The position numbers and the translations under genes were made by a program. DNA of 64,000 nt from Theodoxus fluviatilis (taxonomy: Eukaryota; Mollusca; Gastropoda; Cycloneritida; Neritidae): the NCBI GenBank assembly GCA_034096865.1, contig JAWQFJ010017447.1:35001-99000 (forward strand), given 5' to 3'. The notes under the pieces were generated by a model. The model was not told where the DNA came from. It made no database searches and saw nothing but the letters and a program-made list of their open reading frames with translations. Below, one piece after another: positions 23,048-33,744 of this stretch (the first letter of the stretch is position 1; each line of letters begins with the position of its first letter).

Positions 23048-24755
23048 GTGTCCTGTGGTGAGCGGTACTGCTCACCATGGAGTAACAGTGTTGGGTCTTG
23101 CCGGGGCAGACTTGGATGGTTGCTGTGCCCTGTGTTGGGCGGTACTGCTCACGATGGAGTGGCAGTGTTGGGTCTTGCCGGGGCAGACTTGGATGGTTGC
23201 TGTGCCCTGTGTTGGGCGGTACTGCTCACGATGGAGTGGCAGTGTTGGGTCTTGCCGGGGCAGACTTGGATGGTTGCTGTGTCCTGTGTTGAGCGGTACT
23301 GCTCACCATGGAGTAACAGTGTTGGGTCTTGCCGGGGCAGACTTGGATGGTTGCTGTGCCCTGTGTTGGGCGGTACTGCTCACCATGGAGTAACAGTGTT
23401 GGGTCTTGCCGGGGCAGACTTGGATGGTTGCTGTGCCCTGTGTTGGGCGGTACTGCTCACGATGGAGTGGCAGTGTTGGGTCTTGCCAGGGCAGACTTGG
23501 ATGGTTGCTGTGCCCTGTGTTGGGCGGTACTGCTCACGATGGAGTGGCAGTGTTGGGTCTTGCCGGGGCAGACTTGGATGGTTGCTGTGCCCTGTGTTGG
23601 GCGGTACTGCTCACGATGGAGTGGCAGTGTTGGGTCTTGCCGGGGCAGACTTGGATGGTTGCTGTGCCCTGTGTTGGGCGGTACTGCTCACGATGGAGTG
23701 ACAGTGTTGGGTCTTGCCGGGGCAGACTTGGATGGTTGCTGTGCCCTGTGTTGGGCGGTACTGCTCACGATGGAGTGGCAGTGTTGGGTCTTGCCGGGGC
23801 AGACTTGGATGGTTGCTGTGCCCTGTGTTGGGCGGTACTGCTCACGATGGAGTGACAGTGTTGGGTCTTGCCGGGGCAGACTTGGATGGTTGCTGTGCCC
23901 TGTGTTGGGCGGTACTGCTCACGATGGAGTGGCAGTGTTGGGTCTTGCCGGGGCAGACTTGGATGGTTGCTGTGCCCTGTGTTGGGCGGTACTGCTCACG
24001 ATGGAGTGACAGTGTTGGGTCTTGCCGGGGCAGACTTGGATGGTTGCTGTGCCCTGTGTTGGGCGGTACTGCTCACGATGGAGTGGCAGTGTTGGGTCTT
24101 GCCGGGGCAGACTTGGATGGTTGCTGTGCCCTGTGTTGGGCGGTACTGCTCACGATGGAGTGGCAGTGTTGGGTCTTGCCGGGGCAGACTTGGATGGTTG
24201 CTGTGCCCTGTGTTGGGCGGTACTGCTCACGATGGAGTGGCAGTGTTGGGTCTTGCCGGGGCAGACTTGGATGGTTGCTGTGCCCTGTGTTGGGCGGTAC
24301 TGCTCACGATGGAGTGGCAGTGTTGGGTCTTGCCGGGGCAGACTTGCATGGTTGCTGTGTCCTGTGTTGAGCGGTACTGCTCACGATGGAGTGACAGTGT
24401 TGGGTCTTGCCGGGGCAGACTTGGATGGTTGCTGTGCCCTGTGTTGGGCGGTACTGCTCACGATGGAGTGGCAGTGTTGGGTCTTGCCGGGGCAGACTTG
24501 GATGGTTGCTGTGCCCTGTGTTGGGCGGTACTGCTCACGATGGAGTGACAGTGTTGGGTCTTGCCGGGGCAGACTTGCATGGTTGCTGTGCCCTGTGTTG
24601 GGCGGTACTGCTCACGATGGAGTAACAGTGTTGGGTCTTGCCGGGGCAGACTTGGATGGTTGCTGTGCCCTGTGTTGGGCGGTACTGCTCACGATAGAGT
24701 GGCAGTGTTGGGTCTTGCCGGGGCAGACTTGGATGGTTGCTGTGCACTGTGTTAG
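23048..24755 (+). repeat. 77-bp minisatellite, about 22 copies
   Basis: Unit contains GTGTTGGGTCTTGCCGGGGC and GGCGGTACTGCTCACGATGG. Units differ mainly at the last bases (AGTGGCA, AGTGACA, AGTAACA). Alternating AGTGGCA/AGTGACA units between about 23610 and 24080 suggest 154-bp two-unit duplications. The unit has no stop in any plus frame, so three overlapping long ORFs arise; these are artefacts. Confidence 0.97.
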
Positions 24756-24937
24756 GTGACAGCACTGGGTCTGGGCGGACCGGGTTTATTTTTATTGTGA
24801 GTTGATGTCTCCTGGTTTTGGAGAAAGGTTCAGAAACCGTCTGTTTGATGTTTCTGGGGGGTGCATGTTGTCACCCATTAAGGCTAGACCCGAGTCTGAA
24901 GCCCTCCTGACAATGTCTTTCATCCAGTTTTTTGTTA

Positions 24938-25090
24938 AGGGGTCTGGGAGGTAGCTCCCCCTCTTGGTTTATTTTGTGAGGGGTCTGGGAGGTAGCTCCC
25001 CCTCTTGGTTTATTTTGTGAGGGGTCTGGGAGGTAGCTCCCCACCTCTTGGTTTATTTTGTGAGGGGTCTGGGAGGTAGCTCCCCGCTTC
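24938..25090 (+). repeat. 41-bp tandem repeat, about 4 copies
   Basis: GGGGTCTGGGAGGTAGCTCC, then CCCTCTTGGTTTATTTTGTGA, repeated inside the LTR element. Confidence 0.9.
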
Positions 25091-25297
25091 CATTCTTTAT
25101 TGTTCTTTTTGGGTTCTGGTGGTTAATACTTTTCTCTACTTGTGTATGAGAAGAAAGTATGGTGTCACTGGTTGTTCGTTTTTGTTCTGTCGACAGACCC
25201 CTAGCAGTCCGTTTCGAAATGGAAGAGTGAGGATTAGACCGAGTCGTTCTGGGTTTATCGGCTTAGACGGTGAAGTGTAATCCTGGGGGGGGAGTTC

Positions 25298-25792
25298 TGT
25301 CACGACTCAGTTATTTTTTAATTTTTGCACTGAGTTTAAGCGTCTGTCACGACTTATGGCGACTGCGCATGTTCCGAACGTTTTGCATGTGTTTTTTGTT
25401 TTGTTTGGTTCTGCAGTGGCTCATGCAGAACAGTTTGTGTGCATATGATGCTTGGCGGTCTCCCTCGCCTGTATATATAGAGGAGGCGGAGGGGAGAGAG
25501 GGATAAGAATATAAGGGACTAAGAACTGTGATTAAGCCCGCTGGGCGGTTTTAAAAATTGTTTTTATTTGAATAATTGTTTTCTTTTTTTCATTTTCATT
25601 TGTATGTTCAGTTCGTGAGTTTGGTTTGAAAGATGTCGATGTAATTGGTTGGGTTTTTTTTTTACATTGGATTCGGTTTGTGGCGTCTTTTGTCTTTAAA
25701 TGTGATTCGTGACTGAGGAAGGAATTTCCCCTTCTTTTTTTTCACTGTCCGGTTGGGGGTTGAGCCACCTTCCACCCACCCCAACTGTGACA
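25298..25792 (+). repeat. Right LTR with TATA box
   Basis: 495 bp, TGTCACGACT to GTGACA. Contains CTGTATATATAGAGG near 25470, a good TATA box for the LTR promoter. It ends 74 bp before the HMG-box exon. Confidence 0.82.
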
Positions 25793-25866
25793 CTGTGTAA
25801 CTAGTGTACTGAAGAGTGGCTCCTTGTATGTTTCCCAAGAACTGAAGCCTGCTTTTCCCACCACAG

Positions 25867-25984
25867 TGCCTACCACGTGTTTCTGGAGTGCCACCCAGAG
25901 GTGAAGAACAACTTTGTTGAAATCTCTCAGATGTGGCGTGCGATGAGTGAGGAAGAGAAAAACGAGTACAAGGAAAAACTGGAG
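25867..25984 (+). CDS. HMG-box exon, C-terminal half of the box
   Basis: Acceptor TTCCCACCACAG and donor GAG/GTAAGT bracket an open frame containing AYHVFLECHPEVKNNFVEIS, then QMWRAMSEEEKNEYKEKLE. The W of QMW, the S-EEK and YKEKLE positions fit helices 2-3 of an HMG box, a DNA-bending chromatin domain. The exon starts in phase 2. Neither the first half of the box nor other exons of this gene were recognised nearby, so the gene identity is unknown. It could also be a captured exon fragment. Confidence 0.6.
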
Positions 25985-26262
25985 GTAAGTTTTGAATGAT
26001 TTTCCACTCTACCGATTTGAGTAGTGTCTTTTGTTCTCACTCTACAGATGCTGTGAATTTTCAGATGTTTGCTATTTTCTCATAAGATAAGGCGAGTTAA
26101 CTCTTAAGGTCCTGTAAGTCATTCACGTGTTTCATTCCCCAGTCCTGTAAGGATTATGCAATTTGTAGAGAAAATCAGTAAAGTAACAGCCACGTGGGGT
26201 GGGCGACTATGGGCGATACAGGATTGAGCAGGATGGGCGGCTATGGGCAGTACAGGATTGAG

Positions 26263-26333
26263 CAGTTACTTGCACTAGCCCCATCTTTTCCTCCTGATTC
26301 ATCCTAACACCCCCACCCCCCAGCTACGACTTC
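26263..26333 (+). repeat. Second copy of the sequence flanking the left LTR
   Basis: CAGTTACTTGCACTAGCC through CCCCACCCCCCAGCTACGAC matches 22865-22931, just inside the left LTR, with a few substitutions. A short GGGCGRCTATGGGCRRTACA duplication lies just before it. Confidence 0.75.
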
Positions 26334-26856
26334 TTATAGATCAGCTTAAAAAAAATATCAAGTAATAAGAAGACCAAAAGCAAAAATAACCAGTCTACAA
26401 TAGAAATTTCAGTAGATAAGCAAATCTCTCTTGCATACTTTGCACAAGTTTTTTTTGTTTTCATTCTGTGAGACTAGTTTATTCAGGCACATTGCTCAAC
26501 ACCTGCACAAAACAGCACAACCAGAACACTATTTTCTTGGAAATCCTCGAACCCAGCAGATGCTATGTAGCAATTCTTAAAACACCAATTTCAGAGAAAG
26601 AGTAAACAAAGGGGGTGTAAGAAGCAAGAGGCTCTGGCGTGTCTATACAGCTATTGTAGGACTTGTAGGTGTGGCAGAAACGCTACTCTCCCACCTGGCA
26701 TCAGTCTGTGCATAAGAGATCTCACATCTGGCAGCATTTTGTTTTTGTCCACACAGAACTGAAATCAAGCTTCGCACCAGAGGGAAACACAGCATATGCC
26801 CTCCTCTGTCCACCTGTCACTGCCCACACCAGCAGCAGCGATGATCAACTTGGGAG

Positions 26857-27101
26857 CTAAGAGCAGATGGCATCCTGGAGACGGCGTCTGGCTTCCCTGA
26901 CCTTCATCTCCTGGCGGCGGATGTCATCTTCAGACACCATCAGGTGCTGCATGTGGGGCTGTGCTGGCTCAATGTTCACTCCAGGGTTCTTCTGGATGGA
27001 GGTCCGGCTGAAGTTCTGGCCCGTCACTGGACCAGTGTTGAGGTGCAGAGCAGCAGAGATGCTCTGAAGGACATTCTCGGTTGTCAAGTCAGGACCCACA
27101 C
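26857..27101 (-). CDS. MBD2/3: MBD copy A exon 5, terminal
   Basis: 245 bp from VGPDLTTENVLQ to stop TAG at 26857-26859. Contains ITGQ-like PVTGQNF, KNPGV and the C-terminal helix EDDIRRQEMKVREARRRL, homologous to the p66-binding coiled coil of MBD2/3. Confidence 0.93.
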
Positions 27102-27232
27102 CTGGCAAGGACAGGCAATGATACATGGTCAACTATCACACAGTTCTATGCAAGTGCAAGCAATGATGGTTTTGAAATGTCAAAATAGCCATCCTTTATT
27201 GTGTGCGTGTGTGTGCGCATATGCGTGCGTGC

Positions 27233-27316
<84 letters not shown>

Positions 27317-30300
27317 ACTATACTTTGTGATCTAGTCAGTCCAAATGTCAAATGAAAATCTCCCTCCAACAGTCAAAGAGAGAAAGACTCAGCAGCAGGA
27401 GCTATTGCAAAGAAGACGTGAAAGCTACCAATAGGACAGCACCTGCTCCCCATCCTGGTGCCAAAATGAAGATGCCAAGTCAATGTGTGAGGCCCAAGAA
27501 TACATGAGCATGGACAGATATCTTTGGCGACTCCTGCTGCCAGGTGAAAAGTCTAATTTCTCCACTGAAGTCATCAGATGATCAGATGAAACAGCACATG
27601 AATTGCCTGCAAGAACATTGCAGTCAGCTTCAATGTCATCTCTGGCTAAAGTTGCCAAGCATGTAGGTCAGCAAATCTGGTGCCCAGGTAGTGACTCTTA
27701 CGAAACACGTGTGCTTTCTATGGGCAGGGTGTCTATGGCCAGGAATCCTTAACAATCCCATTTTAAGATTCATTTTTGACTCACATGCGAAGCAAAAGTG
27801 AGTCTATGTACTGAGCCGTGTCGTCCGTCCGTCCGTCCGGGCGTCCGTCCGGGCGTCCGTAAAAAACTTAAACGTTGGATTTTTCTCGGAGACTATTAAG
27901 TCTATCAACACCAAATGTGGCATGATGGTGTATGATGACAAGGCCTCAAAAAACATACATAGTGACTTGACCTTGCTTCAAGGTCAAGGTCACAGGAGCC
28001 ATAAATGTGGTCTCAAAAACAGTCATTTTTCACATTTTCCCAATTTTCTCCCACGTTATTGAGAATGGCGACCTTAGCTACAAGTGGTATATAGGTCAAA
28101 GCAAGCCCTATCTTTTGATACCAGTTTGGTTGACCTTGCTTCAAGGTCAAGGTCACAGGAGCTCTTCAAAGTTGGATTGTATACATATTTTGAAGTGACC
28201 TTGACCCTGAACTATGGAAGATAACTGTTTCAAACTTAATAATTATGTGGGGCACATGTTATACTTTCATCATGAGACACATTTGGTCACATATCATCAA
28301 GGTCAAGGTCACTTTGACCCTTATGAAATGTGACCAAAATGGGGTAGTGAACCACTAAAAGTGACTATATCTCATGGTAGAAAGTGCCAATAAGCACCAT
28401 TGTGCTTCCTATGTCTTGAATTAACAGCTTTGTGTTGCATGACCTTGGATGACCTTGACCTTGGGTCAAGGTCACATGTATTTTGGTAGGAAAAATGTGT
28501 AAAGCATTTCTTTGTGTATGATGTCATTGGTAGGTTTAGTTGTTTGACCTTGACCTTGAAGGTCACCTGAAGGTCAAGGTCATATAAAGGTCAAGGTCAA
28601 GCATGTGAGTCGTATGGGCTTTGCCCTTCTTGTTTTAATTCTTTTTGAATGACACTGCATGTCAATTTCTTTTGAACATAATGTGACTAGTTCCAGTTCA
28701 GGAAAGCCCAGACATAATGTGACTTGTTCCAGTTCAGGAAAGCCCAGACATAATGTGACTTGTTCCAGTTCAGGAAAGCCCAGACATAATGTGACTTGTT
28801 CCAGTTCAGGAAAGCCCAGACATAATGTGACTTGTTCCAGTTCAGGAAAGCCCAGACATAATGTGACTTGTTCCAGTTCAGGAAAGCCCAGACATAATGT
28901 GACTTGTTCCAGTTCAGGAAAGCCCAGACAATGTGACTTGTTCCAGTTCAGGAAAGCACAGACAATAGTTTTCCATTTGCATCATACAGAAAGGGCTGCT
29001 GCAACAGAGGGAGGTCAAGGGGATGGATAAGGAACTGACAAACATTTTCATGGATGATGTCACTCAGATCTAGATTTATATCATTTTCTGAGAAACTTCA
29101 GACAAGATTTCATGCTTCAAAAGGAGATCTTGTGGAGAGAAGTCTTGAACAAAGAAAAAGTGTTGATGTTTCTTTTCATAGGCGGAGGAGTGTTGGCATG
29201 TTTTTTGGTGTTAAAAATGGGATTTGGAGTCCTCTGCGGTGGCCTCTGCTTTATCTGGGTTGGGCTTATCTTTCAAGGTGACTGGAATGCAGGGTTAGAT
29301 CCGAGTGATCAAACCATGTCCCCCAAGCCCTTACCTAGCTTCCTGGGCGACTTGGGGACATCCCTAGCTGAGCTACTGGAGCAGGCTCTTACAACCAGCA
29401 ACCATGATTCCAAAGACGAGCAAGTGAGTCATCAGTGAAGCCTCTCGAGAGAGTATACTTTAAGGGGAAATACAGTTTACCCACCTTGGACGTTCCTAGG
29501 TAGGTCCATCGGCTGGATCATCTCCTTGCTGATGTCATAGGCCCTCAAACCCTGCAGCCTCTTCTCCCAGTACAACTGCAGGATTGGAAAGATAAGGAAT
29601 GAAGTGGGGTGGGGTGGGAAAGATGCAAGGAGTGGACAGTGAAAATTGATGCGCGTTTGTAGTCCAGCAGTAAGTGCCGTTCAGTTCTTGCAAATATACT
29701 TGATACAAGAAGGGCAAAGCCCATACGATTCACATGCTTGACCTTGACCTTTATATGACCTTGACCTTCAGGTGACCTTCAAGGTCAAGGTCAAACAACT
29801 AAACCTACCAATGACATCATACACTAAGAAATGCTTTACACATTTTTCCTACCAAAATTCATGTGACCTTGACCCAAGGTCAAGGTCATGCAACACAAAG
29901 CTGTTAATTCAAGACATAGGAAGCACAATGGTGATTATTGGCACTTTCTACCATGAGATATATCTGCCGACAAGACTTCCAGTTCCTCTTCTCTTGGCTG
30001 CAAAGTAAGTCAACACTGTACAGCCCTCTGCTGTCTGTCAGTCTCTTGATCTGTGAGCAGCACTTCCAGCAGGCCTCCAAGCTTTCCCACTTCTGTGATG
30101 ACTGCTGGGTTTCACTTAGAAATGGGGTCAATAGCTTTGAGCAGGGCAGGCATCTTGTTCACACATACTTTGCTCACTCCATATATGCTTCTTTTGCTCA
30201 GTGAACATTTGGAGACTTGGGTGCTCAGAGACAAAATTCACAGTTCTTCCAAAAAAGGAGCTGACAGGTAAGACATGTTTCTTCAAGACCAGTTCACACA

Positions 30301-31121
30301 GCTTTTTAACAGTCAAATCTTGGAACTCTGGTCTCAGGAATCGGGCCCAAAATTCCGTCATCAGCCTTTCCTGTTCATCTAGCAGCTTGTTGATCAGTGG
30401 TCTCTTGCTCTCAAGCAACTTTACCAGCCTCCTCCAGTTTTGGACAGCACATGCTGAAAGGTTTGTCATGCACTATTTTCTGTAGCCATATCCAGCACCA
30501 CTCATTTGCACATTCTGCATCAATTTGTTTCGCATGAGCAGTACATCCTGCCCAGACATCATTGCTCCAAATGCAAGATTTCCTGTGGGATTTTGTTAGT
30601 AAAAGTAACTGCTGTTGTCTCCTCTCCTTGGGTGTGGGTTTTTTCTTCAATTTTAAGTTTTCCCTGAAATGATTTTTCTCTCTCTCACTTCAGTGCAGTC
30701 TCAGTTTTCATGGAAATTCATTATTTCACAGAGAAGTGGAATGAAAGGGGCTTTTCTGCCTATCAACTTTTGCAGGCTATAATTAACCACTAAATCACAG
30801 GAGCTAGTCTTGAGTTAACCTAGTCATGATTTACCCAGCTATTTGGCTCTGCTGAATGGAGGAAGGAGATGCAGTGAGTCAATGTTTGCCCTCAACCCAC
30901 AAGCGCAAGGGGAAAAGCATGTGTTTACAGGAGGGCCAGCTAAAGTAATACCGACAAACTGGATGGATGAAGGAAGTAAAACCTGTTAACGACCTACATA
31001 TACAAAACAGGTAAAGCATGCAAGCATTAAAAGCATGAAACACAAAGCATGAATGCCACTCCTAAAGGAAAAATGTATCACAAACAAGGCAGTGGGCACA
31101 ACATCCCCGAGCCAGGTACTA

Positions 31122-31170
<49 letters not shown>

Positions 31171-31294
31171 TACACACACACACACAAACATACACACACA
31201 CACACCATCACATACACACACATATGTGGGTGTAAACGAGAGCACATGCTAGCATGCACAAACACATATATACATCTGGACATTCATGCACATG

Positions 31295-31342
<48 letters not shown>

Positions 31343-33713
31343 ATGCAAGCACACCCGTGTGCACAAGCACATGGCACACACACACAATCACACACATACA
31401 CCCAACCCACCAACCCCTCTTAACATGAGTATACAGAACTTACAATGAAATTTATGCAAAAGGTGAATATAGTTTGTGAATATGAGTGTACATGCATGAG
31501 AATATCTTAAACATAATTAGAATAGAAACGGATCATTACAGAAAGCAGCTTAAAACACGATAGAAGTAAAGTGTTAACATGCAATGCATGAGAACTGTGG
31601 GCAGAGAAGGATGCAAAGCACAAGACACACTGGGCCTGCAAACACTTTATATCATAATGCCCTGCACTGTGTTAAATGCAAAGCTTAAGATTAAAACAAA
31701 CCATCAAACATTCCATATGGTGGTGTAGAAAGATGGTAACTTGACACAAATATAATAAAGTAGAACAGGCCAGAAATACTGTATTTTAAAAAATGCAATA
31801 TCCAGGTTCATCTCTCATTTCATTCCAGGGGTTTTTGCATTTCTGGTTCGTTAATGAGATGGACCTCCATTTCTTTCCGCAGGTGAGGTAAACTGTCACT
31901 GTGTCAGAGGACAGCCACTGACCCACCAACTGTATGTCTTGGACTGAATGATATGGGGAGTTGAAGTGAAGAGCTACAGGTGTTTCATTTGTGTCCGATC
32001 AACTGTTGAGGCTGCCGCATAACTCCCCATAGGAGATCATGTGGCACTGAAGCAGTGTTTTTTGACGTGGGATTTAGATCAAGGACCCCAAATCTGATCC
32101 ATTGGGGAGGTGAAGAAACATGTTTTGCATTGGGGAGGATGCAAGAGGGGGTTCCAGGAGGGCATTAAGTAAGATTTGAGTTTTAGGTCGTTTAGGCTCA
32201 CATTGGCGTTTCTAGTAAAGGAGACGAGGGCTTTGATGGGAAGGTCAGGCTGGAGAACATCTGACAAAAAAAGAGGCTGCCTAGGCCCCAGTGGAGTGTG
32301 GGAGCAATGCCCTGGTAGTGGAGGGATGGAGGGATGGATGGATGGATGGTGTTTTACGGCCTATCAGCCCCTGTAGGCTATATAAGGCCATTAAGCACGA
32401 AAATCCCTGAACAGTTTAGAGTAAACGCAAAGTCACAGTGTCCCTAGTTATTCGCCTCTTACGAATCGCGTAGGGAGATGCGGTGGGTCAATTCTTACCC
32501 CAAACCCACAGGGGGATAGTGGTAGGGAGTCCACCAGCCAAAATTGAATTAGACTTTTGAGCAATCTTTGTGTTCTCTCATAATCGCTAAATCACCATGC
32601 AGCATGCAAAACAAACCAAAACAAAACAACTCCCTGTTTTCCACTTTCTAGTTTCTACTGCAGGGCCTTGACTTAATGTTTTTGCAGTTCACAGTTGTTA
32701 GAAGACAACTCATGGGAGTCGATTCTGTGTGCCTTAGCTGTTCATTCACTATTATCAGGATTCTACATTACTTTTTATTTGCTGCAGCACACAAGTTCTA
32801 AAAACAAAATCTACCACTTCCAAACTGTATTCTGTTCAAATAGATCACCCTTCTACACATCGTGACAGGTAATGATGGTTCATTTCTTAATTTAGAAAAT
32901 ATAAAATTAAGGTTATGGTTAGGATTAGGGTTAGGTTAGGGTTAAAAACTTGAAATAGTGCTTTGTCTGGCAGTAATGACCTACTGCCCTTTGGAACTGT
33001 CAAGGTTGCGTCTTTTCCTGGACTTCTGCTTGCACAGAGCACTGACTGATTACTCCTCATTCTATTGGAGGGATTGCTGAACACATCTGGCTGTTGCTCT
33101 TTGTAGCTGGCGTTGGGATGTAGCTGGAGTCATCAAAGGGTTCCCCTCAAATCGATTACCCAAGACACAGTTGACATATTTATTCTATTCAGATTCTAAT
33201 TCTTTTCAATCACATCCATAATTGAAGGCAAAGCAATTGTTCATTGCAAAAGCGCAGATACATTCAGCAAAACTGCTGCCCTTTCAGATAGGCCTGGCAA
33301 ATCACCATACTTGACAGCTAGCAATCCCAACTTGCCAGTCAGCACAGGTGAAGTCAGCAGCCACTAATCTTTGAGAACACAGACCTGTGCACCCTCCATT
33401 GGAATAATCATAAGACAAGAAGATAAAAATCGTAAGATTTTTGGGAAAATCGTAAGATTAAAACGAACTACAATTTTTCTTCGCAACAACTTTATTAACT
33501 GTTAACATCTAAAGTTTCACGTTAAAAAATGAAAATTCATCAACATGACAAGAATCAAAGGCCTGTCATATTTATGCTCAATGTACAGTCAAACAATCCT
33601 TATTAATCGTATTAAAATTTAAAACATACTTCACATTACAATGTTGACAAATCAATCAACTTGAAATATAGTTGTGTAAACTATCTAGAGTCAGTGAGCC
33701 AGAGAGAGAGAGT

Positions 33714-33744
<31 letters not shown>

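Larger units (their letters stand above)
22494..25792. mobile_element. Non-coding LTR retrotransposon carrying a minisatellite
   Basis: Two related LTRs (22494-22849 and 25298-25792), each starting TGTCACGACT and ending GTGACA, are flanked by the 5-bp repeat CTGTG (22489-22493 and 25793-25797). A G-rich run ending AGTTC just before the right LTR fits a polypurine tract. No gag or pol is present; the interior is dominated by a 77-bp tandem array. Non-autonomous (TRIM/LARD-like). Alternative: two separate LTR insertions, since CTGCG follows the left LTR. Confidence 0.75.

Noticed and set aside
23048..24755. Several overlapping 150-245-aa ORFs with WAVLLTMEWQCWVLPGQTW repeats
   Set aside because: Produced by a 77-bp minisatellite with no stop in any plus frame; frames rotate every unit and no protein-like signal exists.
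28659..29030. 123-aa ORF with repeated HNVTCSSSGKPR
   Set aside because: Translation of the 36-bp minisatellite.
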